This document shows, in pieces, positions 1 to 8,765 of a stretch of DNA of 64,000 bases. The stretch covers positions 62,001 to 126,000 of the forward strand of contig NZ_QEWP01000010.1 of the NCBI RefSeq assembly GCF_003121985.1, read 5' to 3'. The DNA comes from Marinilabilia rubra (GTDB lineage: Bacteria; Bacteroidota; Bacteroidia; Bacteroidales; Marinilabiliaceae). The notes below the pieces were generated by a model. It did not search any database and was not told the origin of the DNA. It saw only the letters and a list, made by a program, of their open reading frames with translations. A program made the translations under genes and the position numbers. The first letter of the stretch is position 1. Every line of letters begins with the position of its first letter.

Positions 1-2
1 TT

Positions 3-2714
3 TCAGATGTAAAAAAGAAAGGAGATTCTTTATTTATTGCAACCCAACAGGATGGATTGTATTGGTTTGACAGAAAGTCTGGAAAGTATGTTTTGAAGAA
101 AAGGTTTTATTTAGGCAATAGTAACTTACAAGATAATCGTGTTTCCAAACTCAAATTTGATTTTGATGGAAATTTATGGATCGGCACTTATAAGGGGTTG
201 TACCTTCTTGGGAAAGAAGACTCTGATATAGTAAATGTTCATAAGTTTCTTGAAGGTGAGCAAAGGTTTTTATGCGACATCATTCTTTCCTGTGAGGTGG
301 ATTCTCTTAATCGCATTTGGGTGGGAACTCCCTGTAGCCTCAATAGTCTGACACCAGGTGACAGCGGGAATTACATTTTAAAGGAATATACGCATAAGCA
401 AGGACTGACAGATGATTATATAAATGCCATAAAACCGTCGGGAAAGTTTATATGGGTGAGTACCAATGCCGGGATTTCCCGTTTAGATCCGGAATCTGAA
501 GTGTTCAGAAATTATGATGTGAGTGACGGAGTGGGTGGTTATAATTTTGCAGAAAGTTCTTGTGCAATAGATGATAAAGGAATTATTTATTTTGGCGGTT
601 ATTCCGATCTTACTTTTTTTGATCCCTCAAGTATTGAAGAGAACAAGGTGAAACCATCTGTGGTAATTACTGATTTCCGGGTCATGAATCAACCTGTTCC
701 GGTTTCAGAGGATGGCATTTTGCCGGTTTCTATAAATGAAGCAGAAAACATTACCCTTAATTATAGGCAAAAGGAGTTTTCTTTTGAAATAGCAGCCCTG
801 GATTACAAATCTCCTGAAAATAATCAGTTTGCCTATCGCCTGATGGATGAGAATGGAAATGGAGATTGGGTTTATATCGGGCAACGCAGACATATTTCAT
901 TTAACAATCTAAAGTCTGGTGACTATACGTTGCAATTGGCCGGGTCAAACAGCAATGGAGTCTGGAATCGAGATGGCAGAAGCCTTGAAATAACGATATT
1001 GCCACCACCTTGGGAAACATGGTATGCCTTTGTTATCTACCTGTTGGTTTTGTTGGGGATTGTAACTATGATTAACCGTGTTTCACTACGGCAGGAGCGA
1101 CTGAAAAACCTGGCCCGTATTGAGCATGTAAATCGTATGCAGGAGCATGAACTTAATGAGTATAAGCTCAGCTTTTTTACAGATATTTCACATGAATTGA
1201 AAACACCTTTGACCTTGATTCAGGGACCGGTTGAGGAGTTAAGGAAAAAAGAGTTAGCCTCGATGAGTCCTGCCTTTTTTCAAAAACGTGTTCAATTGAT
1301 TCACAATAGTGTTGGTAAGTTGTTGGATTTGCTGAATCAGCTGCTTGAATTCAGGAAAGTGGAAGTTGGACATGCCAGACTATCTGCTTCAAAGTCCGAT
1401 TTTGCAGCTTTTGTGGCATCTTCCTGTCGGGCCTGGGAGGATAGTGCAAACAACCGTGGAATTAAGTTTAGCTGTAGATTAAAAATGAAAACAGCAATTT
1501 TGTGGTTTGACTCGGCTAAACTTGAAATTATCCTGAATAATTTATTATCGAATGCCTTTAAATATTGCGGAGAACCCGGCGAAGTCAATATTAAACTTTC
1601 TGATACGGAGGATGAGGTGATTCTGTCCGTGTCTAATAATGGGAAAAATATTGAAGAGAAGGATATTGAGAAATTATTCGACCGGTTTTATCAGGCCTCC
1701 GAATATAAACGACAAAAAGGCTATGGAATAGGTTTGTTTCTGGTGAAAAAAATTGTGGAACTTCACAAAGGTAGCGTTGAGGTAGAAAGCTCTCCCGGTG
1801 AGATGACGACATTTACGGTGAAGTTGCCCAAAGGGGATAAACATTTATCTACGGACCAGAAAGTTGAGTCTTCAGGGATTGAGTTAAGAGAAGATGAACG
1901 ATCTGTCCTGGTCGAGCCGGTAAAGGAAGTTAAACCTCGTCTTTCAAAAACCGTAAAGGGTACCAGGGTTTTGGTGGTGGAAGACAACCCTGAAGTGCAG
2001 AATTATATTTGTAGTTTGCTGGAAGATCATTTTGATGTTGTAACAGCCGGGGATGGCCTGGAAGGATACGATGCGGTGATTGAATTTGCTCCCGAACTTG
2101 TGATTTCAGATGTTATGATGCCTAAGTCGGATGGTTACGAGCTTTGCTCGCGCATTAAGAAAAATGAAAACACAGCACATATACCTGTAATATTGCTCAC
2201 TGCCAAAGATAAAGCTGATGACCACCTGATGGGAACGCGAAAAGGAGCTGATGCCTATCTGACCAAACCATTTGATCCGGTTTTACTATTGGAAAAGGTT
2301 AACCAGTTGATTACCTCCCGTACTTTTCTGGCTGGAAAATACAAGCGAAAATTGACACTTGATCCGGTGAATAAGGAAATTACTTCAGATGATGAAAAAA
2401 TGATAAAATGTGTTATCCAAATCATTGAAAAAAATGCACATAATCCCGAACTGGACTCTGATTTTGTAGCAAAAGAGATGGGAATGAGCATCTCAACCTT
2501 TTACCGCAGAATGAAAAAAACGGTTGATCAGACGCCCGGCGAATTCATAAAAACCACCCGCTTGAAGCTGGCGGGACGCTACCTCAAAGAAACGAACCTG
2601 ACAGTATCTGAAATTGTAGAAAAAATAGGTTACTCTGACATTCGAAACTTCAGAAAAAGCTTCAAAAATGAATTTCAGGTGTCTCCGACTGATTATCGGA
2701 AAAACAATGAATAA
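3..2714 (+). CDS. Hybrid two-component system regulator (HTCS), 5' truncated by window edge
   Basis: This is the one-protein sensor-regulator that typically controls a Bacteroidota PUL. The reading frame is open to the first base of the window, so the gene starts upstream; the TTG at 57 is not a real start. Visible parts in order: two-component propeller repeats (motifs such as DGLYWFD and NLWIGTYKGLYLL), a Y_Y_Y domain (about 750-1010), one membrane helix (about 1021-1080), a HisKA domain with the phospho-His in SHELKTP (codon at 1191), an ATPase domain with GYGIGLFLVKK, a receiver domain with the phospho-Asp in ISDVMMP (codon at 2109), and a C-terminal AraC-type double helix-turn-helix (about 2400-2714). 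In this family the periplasmic sensor binds an oligosaccharide from the target glycan. It lies just upstream of the SusC/SusD genes and very probably controls them; the ligand is unknown. Confidence 0.95.
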   Translation, partial: SDVKKKGDSLFIATQQDGLYWFDRKSGKYVLKKRFYLGNSNLQDNRVSKLKFDFDGNLWIGTYKGLYLLGKEDSDIVNVHKFLEGEQRFLCDIILSCEVDSLNRIWVGTPCSLNSLTPGDSGNYILKEYTHKQGLTDDYINAIKPSGKFIWVSTNAGISRLDPESEVFRNYDVSDGVGGYNFAESSCAIDDKGIIYFGGYSDLTFFDPSSIEENKVKPSVVITDFRVMNQPVPVSEDGILPVSINEAENITLNYRQKEFSFEIAALDYKSPENNQFAYRLMDENGNGDWVYIGQRRHISFNNLKSGDYTLQLAGSNSNGVWNRDGRSLEITILPPPWETWYAFVIYLLVLLGIVTMINRVSLRQERLKNLARIEHVNRMQEHELNEYKLSFFTDISHELKTPLTLIQGPVEELRKKELASMSPAFFQKRVQLIHNSVGKLLDLLNQLLEFRKVEVGHARLSASKSDFAAFVASSCRAWEDSANNRGIKFSCRLKMKTAILWFDSAKLEIILNNLLSNAFKYCGEPGEVNIKLSDTEDEVILSVSNNGKNIEEKDIEKLFDRFYQASEYKRQKGYGIGLFLVKKIVELHKGSVEVESSPGEMTTFTVKLPKGDKHLSTDQKVESSGIELREDERSVLVEPVKEVKPRLSKTVKGTRVLVVEDNPEVQNYICSLLEDHFDVVTAGDGLEGYDAVIEFAPELVISDVMMPKSDGYELCSRIKKNENTAHIPVILLTAKDKADDHLMGTRKGADAYLTKPFDPVLLLEKVNQLITSRTFLAGKYKRKLTLDPVNKEITSDDEKMIKCVIQIIEKNAHNPELDSDFVAKEMGMSISTFYRRMKKTVDQTPGEFIKTTRLKLAGRYLKETNLTVSEIVEKIGYSDIRNFRKSFKNEFQVSPTDYRKNNE

Positions 2715-2758
2715 GTTTTGGTCTATAACTAGTTCAAACAGGCTTACTGCTAAACTTC

Positions 2759-3170
2759 TCTACATTTTTTGGCAGGATTGCAAATCCTTGGTTAAAGGAA
2801 CGCGAATTGCAAATTCGCCTTAGCGGGGTAACCACAAAGTTCCACTGCTTTATTTGAGCCCAGCAGTTGCGGATTTCTTTGAAGACAAAGCGGCAGAGCC
2901 GAGCGGCAATCTGCATCTTTTAATAGTGGATTTCTTTGTAGCCAAAGCGGCAGAGCCGAGCGGCAATTCACCTTTGTATAAAAATTTGTTTTCTTTTCAA
3001 ACATGCTTCCGGCTATACTTCCTGCATTTTTTGACAGGATTGCAAATCCTGGATTAAGGAAATGCGGATTGCAAATCCGCATTAGCTAGATCCTGAGAAT
3101 AATTGCTGCATGACAAGCCCTGCTGGTGCGGATTTCTTTGTACTCAAAGCGGCATAGCTTAGCCGCAAAT
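2759..3170. repeat. Cluster of interspersed palindromic repeats (two alternating unit types)
   Basis: Two related units recur between the regulator and susC. Type A is a pair of short palindromes: 2775-2787 with 2802-2818, then 3036-3050 with 3062-3082. All are centred on TTGCAA and all have perfect arms; the two A units also share the flanking text CATTTTTTG and TTAAGGAA-like sequence. Type B is about 42 bp, at 2869-2910, 2926-2967 and 3128-3170, sharing GGATTTCTTTG, then CAAAGCGGCA and a GC-rich end. The order is A-B-B-A-B. Short open frames across this cluster on both strands are repeat translations, not genes. It is likely a non-coding interspersed repeat family of this genome, possibly acting as a transcription stop after the regulator. 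Confidence 0.75.
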
Positions 3171-3182
3171 TCACGTGAACAG

Positions 3183-3614
3183 GTTTCATAATCTTTCTTT
3201 TCCAAAACTACATCCGTTTTTTATTTCCTGAATTTATCCCTTGAAGCGAGAATTGTGTGTTTACATTCTGGCATAATAAATCCATTTACTGTGATTATCG
3301 ATTTTGGGTTTTTTGTTAAAATTAACAAATGAGATCTATTCTTTTTTGTGTTGTTTTTCCTAAAACAGCCATGTTTAATTATTGGTCTTACAAGAATGTT
3401 GATTTTAATTTAATGTCTTAAAATGTTAAAAAACAGGAATTAGGGGTTTGTGTGTGAATGATTTTACCCCCTACCTTTAAAAATTTATCAACCTTCGTTA
3501 AGAACGATTTCACTACCTCTATTGAGTAATTTAAACTTTGGAAGTGTTAAAAAATGTCGGAATTTGCAATCGTAAATAAATGCCTTTTTCAGGGGATGAA
3601 AAGTTTTGAGAAAA
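3183..3614. other. Non-coding AT-rich leader region upstream of the susC operon
   Basis: No convincing gene is present. The stretch holds a GC-containing motif at 3443-3472 inside otherwise AT-rich DNA, resembling one upstream of the GH43 gene (listed separately), followed by AT-rich sequence. It probably contains the promoter for the SusC1/SusD1 genes, but I could not place a Bacteroidota -33/-7 pair with confidence. Confidence 0.4.
3443..3472 (+). promoter_or_regulatory. Candidate regulator-binding motif upstream of susC1
   Basis: The core GTGTGAATGATTTTACCCC (3452-3470) matches GTGTGAATGGTTTCAACCC at 23041-23059 in 16 of 19 positions, and both are preceded by a GGGGTTTG block. Each copy lies in a gap upstream of a PUL gene. 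The 3443-3472 block also begins with GGGG and ends with CCCC. A binding site for the HTCS output domain is a reasonable guess, based only on two copies. Confidence 0.3.
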
Positions 3615-3740
3615 ATGATGTTTGAAAAATTTATTGAGCGATTAGGATTAAAAGCATATCACAATCCAAAGACAGTGCTTTATCTATTATACGGCCTGTT
3701 GATTCTTTGGTTGACCGTGCTTTTTGCAATTTTCTCTTAA
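3615..3740 (+). CDS. Small predicted membrane peptide (41 aa), possible leader ORF
   Basis: ATG-ATG start, TAA stop at 3738-3740. The product is a short charged N-terminus (MMFEKFIERLGLKAYHNPKT) followed by one strongly hydrophobic helix of about 20 residues (VLYLLYGLLILWLTVLFAIF). This has the look of a real one-pass membrane peptide rather than random sequence: hydrophilic then hydrophobic, and about 80 bp ahead of susC1 on the same strand. No family recognised. It could be a true small protein of the operon or an upstream ORF in the susC mRNA leader. No strong ribosome-binding site is visible, which is normal for this phylum. Confidence 0.4.
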   Translation: MMFEKFIERLGLKAYHNPKTVLYLLYGLLILWLTVLFAIFS

Positions 3741-3821
3741 TTGAGAAAAATTTCGGAAGAATGGATTAATTCAAAATACAGGTTTAAAAATGAGTCTTAT
3801 AATTAATAACAAGTTGAATCT

Positions 3822-6800
3822 ATGAGAAAAAATCTGAAAAGGATCAGTTTAATGGTATCCCTGCTTTTTCTCTTTGGGCTAAGTCTGATACATGCCCAGG
3901 AAATGCAGATAACAGGGCAGGTAACCGATACTGAAGGGGAGCCCCTTCCGGGGGTTACGGTGGTGAAAAAGGGAACCACTACAGGAACCATCACCGATAT
4001 TGACGGAAACTATTCCATTAATGCCAATAAGGGAGATGACCTGGTTTTTAGTTTTATTGGAATGGAAAAACGAGAGGTTCGGGTAGCAGATCAACGGATT
4101 CTAAATGTTGAGTTGAGATCTACCATGCAGGACCTGGAGGAAGTTACTGTGGTTGCTTATGGGCAACAAAAGAAGGTTTCCATTACAGGGGCCATTACCT
4201 CTGTCCAGTCTGAAGAGTTGATGAAATCACCAAATGCCAGTGTCGCCAACTCTTTAGCAGGAAAAGTAACAGGTCTTTCAACCATCCAGTTCTCGGGGCA
4301 GCCCGGAGCAGATGATCCCAGTATTTATGTCCGGGGTGTTGCCTCCTTATCAGAAGAGCGCTCTGAACCCCTGATGATTGTGGATGGCGTGGAGCGTTCA
4401 TTTATGGATTTGGATCCCGATGAAATAGAGAGTATTTCTGTTTTGAAGGATGCATCAGCAACTGCGGTTTACGGAGTGAGAGGTGCCAACGGTGTGATTA
4501 TCGTTACTACCAAAAGAGGTGAAAAGGGAGAAGCCAAAATCTCTACCAGTTTTTCAACTGGTATTCAGCAGCCAACACGATTGCTGGATTTTGCAGACAG
4601 TTATACGTATGCACAGCGCTATAACGAAGCCGAGTTAAATGATGATCCTACATTAACGCCTGATCAGTTGAGATTTTCGCCCGAGGCTGTGGAAGCATTC
4701 CGCACCGGATCAAATCCTATTATATATCCTGATACCGATTGGGTGGATTACATCTTAAAGCCCAGCGCCATGCAGTATAAAGGAAATGTAAGTATTTCGG
4801 GTGGTAGCGACAAAGTAAAATATTTTGTTTCGTTGGGTATTCTTAATCAGGATGGCCTTTTTGAGACTTTCGATTCTCAGTACGACTATAACTTTTCGCA
4901 TCAGCGGTATAATTACAGATCCAATCTTGATATTAATGTGACCAGTTCCACTAAAGTGGGAGTGACTGTTGGAGGTCGCGTAGGCATAACCAACCAGCCA
5001 AATGCTAAGGATGGTATGGATCAGCTTTTCCGATTAATTTACTGGTCGGTTCCTTTTTCCGGTCCCGGTATCGTTGATGACAAATATATTTTGAACAGTG
5101 ATTATTACATTGCTGACAATAAAAAGGATGGACTGGATCCATTTTATGGACGGGGATATTCAAATATCCTTAATAACACTTTGAACTTTGACATTGATCT
5201 GGAGCAAAAATTAGATTTCGTTCTTCAGGGACTGAAATTCAGAACCAAGATTTCTTACAATACCAATTACCGTCATGCAAAAGTCCGGAATTCTTCCGTT
5301 GCTCATTACGAGCCTTATTTTAGGAAAGACTTAGATCCCGAGGCAGATCCGGATGACGGAACCATTGTCTATCGAAAGATTGGATCCGATGGCAATTTGG
5401 GCTACAATGAAAACTATGGAAAAGGACGTAACTGGTATTTTGAAGCCGGCCTGAATTACAACCGGAAGTTTGGTTTGCACAATGTTGGCGCTTTGGTATT
5501 GTACAACCAGAATAAAGTCTATTATCCAAGAGCTTTAAATGGTGGCCCTGCCGAAAACCAGGAGATTCCAGCTGGCCTTGTAGGTCTGGTTGGCCGTGTT
5601 ACATACGATTATAAGACCAAGTACATGGCCGATTTTAATTTAGGATACAACGGTTCCGAGAACTTTGCCGAAGATCAGCGTTTTGGGGTTTTCCCGGCTG
5701 TTTCAGTAGGCTGGATTCCAACAGAGGAACCTTTCATGCAGGGGCTTTCATTCATTAATTATATGAAAATACGCGCCTCCTATGGTTTGGTGGGGAACGA
5801 CAAAATTGGCGGTGACCGTTTTCTTTACCTGCCAAACAGCTATGAGCCCTCTTCCGGTGGCTACAATTTTGGCACCAACAACCCTTCCAATCAAACAGCA
5901 GCTGCAGAAGGGCGAATCGGGAACCCCGGTGTGACCTGGGAAACTGCGGTAAAGCAGAATCTGGGTATTGATTTTAAATTCATCCAGGGCAAACTTGGCG
6001 CGAGCCTGGATTTGTTTAAGGAAAACCGGGAAGATATTCTTACTTACCGGGGAACCGTTCCTGGATTTGTTGCCTATGATCTTCCTGCTGTTAATATTGG
6101 AGAGGTTGAAAACCAGGGGTATGAGGCAGAAGTGAAATGGAATGACAGACGTTCATCTGATTTCCGCTATTGGTTAAACCTGAATGTATCACATGCCCGG
6201 AATGAGATCATTTTTATGGATGAAGTGCCACAAAATGAAGATTACCTTTACCGAACTGGTCATCCTGTAAATCAACCTTTTGGTTATGTTTTTGACAGGT
6301 TTGCATCTGAAGCCGATGCGGAGGATGGTGCCGATATTCCGGATCATCAATACAATCTTCAACCGGGGGATATGATTTACAAGGATTTGAATGACGATGG
6401 TGTGATTGATCAGGATGACCAAAAAGCCATCGGATTTCCCAACTATCCTGAGTTTACTTTTGGGGCCAACCTTGGATTTGAATTCAAAAATTTTGACTTT
6501 TCTATGTCCTGGGCAGGTGCTTCCAATACTTCAAGAATGCTCGGAGAAACTTACCGTATCGCTTTTGGGAATACCTTAAACCGGTCGTTACTGCAATATA
6601 TGGCCGATGAGCGGTGGACACCTGAAACTGCGGAGAGTGCTACTTATCCGAGAATGACTTTAACCGGTTCTAATAACAATTCAAAGGATTCAGACTTTTG
6701 GTTAAAGGATGCTTCCTATGTTCGACTGAAGAATATGGAAGTAGGCTATAATTTCAGTGGCAGTTTCTTACGCCGTTTTGGCATTTCAAAGTTGAGGGCC

Positions 6801-6929
6801 TATATGAATGGTTATAATCTGTTGACTTTTGATAATCTGGAGATTACCGATCCTGAGTCCAGAACCGGAAGTGACTCTAAATACCCTTTGACCAAAATTT
6901 ACAATCTGGGGATAAAAGTCAATTTCTAA
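3822..6929 (+). CDS. SusC-like TonB-dependent outer-membrane glycan transporter (pair 1)
   Basis: Outer-membrane beta-barrel importer of oligosaccharides, energised by TonB and capped by its SusD partner. The 1035 residues show a signal peptide ending near LSLIHAQ (residue 25), a carboxypeptidase-regulatory-like N-terminal domain (about 30-105: ITGQVTDTEGEPLPGVTVV), a TonB plug with the family signature SVLKDASATAVYGVRGANGVIIVTTKRG (about 205-235, quoted in parts), then the barrel, ending in the aromatic KVNF. Length and order are normal for SusC. The gene is followed after 36 bp by its SusD partner, so the two are co-transcribed. The substrate is inferred from the locus (sulfated galactan), not from this sequence. 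Confidence 0.97.
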   Translation: MRKNLKRISLMVSLLFLFGLSLIHAQEMQITGQVTDTEGEPLPGVTVVKKGTTTGTITDIDGNYSINANKGDDLVFSFIGMEKREVRVADQRILNVELRSTMQDLEEVTVVAYGQQKKVSITGAITSVQSEELMKSPNASVANSLAGKVTGLSTIQFSGQPGADDPSIYVRGVASLSEERSEPLMIVDGVERSFMDLDPDEIESISVLKDASATAVYGVRGANGVIIVTTKRGEKGEAKISTSFSTGIQQPTRLLDFADSYTYAQRYNEAELNDDPTLTPDQLRFSPEAVEAFRTGSNPIIYPDTDWVDYILKPSAMQYKGNVSISGGSDKVKYFVSLGILNQDGLFETFDSQYDYNFSHQRYNYRSNLDINVTSSTKVGVTVGGRVGITNQPNAKDGMDQLFRLIYWSVPFSGPGIVDDKYILNSDYYIADNKKDGLDPFYGRGYSNILNNTLNFDIDLEQKLDFVLQGLKFRTKISYNTNYRHAKVRNSSVAHYEPYFRKDLDPEADPDDGTIVYRKIGSDGNLGYNENYGKGRNWYFEAGLNYNRKFGLHNVGALVLYNQNKVYYPRALNGGPAENQEIPAGLVGLVGRVTYDYKTKYMADFNLGYNGSENFAEDQRFGVFPAVSVGWIPTEEPFMQGLSFINYMKIRASYGLVGNDKIGGDRFLYLPNSYEPSSGGYNFGTNNPSNQTAAAEGRIGNPGVTWETAVKQNLGIDFKFIQGKLGASLDLFKENREDILTYRGTVPGFVAYDLPAVNIGEVENQGYEAEVKWNDRRSSDFRYWLNLNVSHARNEIIFMDEVPQNEDYLYRTGHPVNQPFGYVFDRFASEADAEDGADIPDHQYNLQPGDMIYKDLNDDGVIDQDDQKAIGFPNYPEFTFGANLGFEFKNFDFSMSWAGASNTSRMLGETYRIAFGNTLNRSLLQYMADERWTPETAESATYPRMTLTGSNNNSKDSDFWLKDASYVRLKNMEVGYNFSGSFLRRFGISKLRAYMNGYNLLTFDNLEITDPESRTGSDSKYPLTKIYNLGIKVNF

Positions 6930-6965
6930 AAATCGGGAGAATCAACCATTAGAAAAAGAAATGTT

Positions 6966-8735
6966 ATGAAGATAAATAAGTTATTATATGTTCTTGGTAT
7001 TGCCGGTTTGTTTCTGAATGCCTGTGAAGAGGTGAAGTTTGGGAATGAATTCCTGGAGAAAGAGCCCAGCGTGGACGTAACGGCCGATACCATATTTAAT
7101 TCATTGGAGCTCTCGGAAAGATATCTCTGGAAAGGTTATACCACCCTGCCATATGGCTTACCTACCAACTGGTCGGCGAAAGGGAATAAACTGGGAATGG
7201 ATGTTTTAGAGTCGATGACAGACCTTTGCCATAGCTATCTTAAATGGGGAGGGATGAATCAACTTTACTATACAGGCCAATATAGTGCAGCTGTTGAAAA
7301 TGAAGACAAACGAACAAAGTATCATTATACCTATGAGCAGAGTTGGGATGGTATTCGTATCGGCTGGAATTTTATTGAAAAGGCTGACCGTATACCGGAA
7401 GGCACACAAGAGTACATTGATCAGCTGAAGGCCGAGGCCAAAATGATTATTGCAGTGCATTATACCGATATGTTCCGGCATTTTGGTGGTTTGCCCTGGG
7501 TCAATCATGCTTATAAGCCTACTGAAAGTACAGATTTGCCAAGGTTGACCGCCAAAGCAACCATGGATTCAATTGTAGCGCTTATTGATGAGGCCATTCC
7601 CGATTTACCCTGGGTAATTGAAGACCCCGAAAACTGGGACGGTCGATTTACACAGGCTGCGGCAATGGGGCTGAAAACAAGGGTGTTGCTTTTCGGTGCC
7701 AGTCCCTTGTTCAATGATAGCGAACCTTACCTTGCAGGAGAGGCTTCCGAAAAAAACATGACCTGGCATGGAAGTTATGATCCGGCTCTTTGGGATAGGG
7801 CTGCTCAGGCTGCTAAGGATTTACTCGATAGAATTGATGCCACCGGAGGTTATGGATTGGTGAACACCGGCAATCCAAGGCAGGATTTTCAGGATGCATA
7901 CTACAAACGTGGCAATGGTGAAGTTTTAATAAGCGTTAGAGATCGATATCAATCTCCCGGGAAGTGGGCCGGAGGATATTATTTCTATCAAAGTTCTGCT
8001 GCGTATGGAACGGCTTGTCCTACCAAAGAGTATGTTGACATGTTTGATATGGCCGACGGAACGCCTATCGATGCTCCCGGCTCAGGGTTGGATCCTGATG
8101 ATCCATGGGCCAATCGTGATCCCCGTTTATATGAAACAGCACTGATAAATGGAGATTCTTTCCAGGGAAGAGCAGCAGAGCTTTGGATTGGAGGAAGAGA
8201 ACGAAGAAATATTAATCATGGAGGTACAAAATCCGGTTTTGGGTTAAGAAAATTTCTGCTTGAACAGAACTGGGCTACATCCTTTGGATCTGTAATTCAT
8301 TGGCCTTACCTGCGACTGAGCGAAATTTATTTGTCTTACGCCGAGGCATTGAATGAAGCCAACGGTGGTCCTAATGCTGAAGCTTATGCTGCTGTGAACC
8401 GCATCAGAAATCGTGTGGGACTGAGTGATCTTCCTGCCGGATTGTCGCAGACAGAATTTAGAGAAGCAGTATTGAAAGAGAGGGCCTGTGAATTTGGCTA
8501 TGAAGAGGTGCGTTGGTTTGATATCATCCGTTGGAAACGCAATGATCTTTTGCAACAGAAACTGCACGGGGTTAATACCACTCAAAATGCAGATGGCTCA
8601 TTAAACTATGAGGTGTTCGAACTGCCGGAGCGTTACTGGCAAAACAACTGGTCTCCCAAGTGGTATCTCAGTGCCTTTCCACCTGATGAAATCAACAAAG
8701 GTTATGGGTTGGTCCAAAATCCCGGATGGGAGTAA
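6966..8735 (+). CDS. SusD-like surface glycan-binding lipoprotein (pair 1)
   Basis: Partner lid of the preceding SusC. The N-terminus is a lipoprotein signal with lipobox LFLNAC (Cys at residue 20), so it is anchored in the outer membrane facing out. The 589-residue chain contains the RagB/SusD features: an N-terminal TPR-like helical region (about 90-250) and the C-terminal signature around LRLSEIYLSYAEALNEA and INRIRNRVGL-like text, then the ERACEFGYEEVRWFDIIRWKR block and a tail ending NPGWE. It binds the oligosaccharide and hands it to the transporter. Confidence 0.96.
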   Translation: MKINKLLYVLGIAGLFLNACEEVKFGNEFLEKEPSVDVTADTIFNSLELSERYLWKGYTTLPYGLPTNWSAKGNKLGMDVLESMTDLCHSYLKWGGMNQLYYTGQYSAAVENEDKRTKYHYTYEQSWDGIRIGWNFIEKADRIPEGTQEYIDQLKAEAKMIIAVHYTDMFRHFGGLPWVNHAYKPTESTDLPRLTAKATMDSIVALIDEAIPDLPWVIEDPENWDGRFTQAAAMGLKTRVLLFGASPLFNDSEPYLAGEASEKNMTWHGSYDPALWDRAAQAAKDLLDRIDATGGYGLVNTGNPRQDFQDAYYKRGNGEVLISVRDRYQSPGKWAGGYYFYQSSAAYGTACPTKEYVDMFDMADGTPIDAPGSGLDPDDPWANRDPRLYETALINGDSFQGRAAELWIGGRERRNINHGGTKSGFGLRKFLLEQNWATSFGSVIHWPYLRLSEIYLSYAEALNEANGGPNAEAYAAVNRIRNRVGLSDLPAGLSQTEFREAVLKERACEFGYEEVRWFDIIRWKRNDLLQQKLHGVNTTQNADGSLNYEVFELPERYWQNNWSPKWYLSAFPPDEINKGYGLVQNPGWE

Positions 8736-8765
8736 TAATTTCTTGAATTCACAAATTGATCTACA

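Noticed and set aside
57-62. TTG at 57 as the start of the HTCS regulator
   Set aside because: The frame is open and protein-like upstream to the first base of the window, with propeller sequence, so the gene is truncated by the edge.
2734-3082. Short open frames on both strands with repeated RSALPL-type peptides
   Set aside because: They are translations of the repeat units, not conserved proteins.
2869-3170. CRISPR array
   Set aside because: Only three B units, unequal spacing, no unique spacers of constant length and no cas genes; this is an interspersed palindromic repeat cluster.
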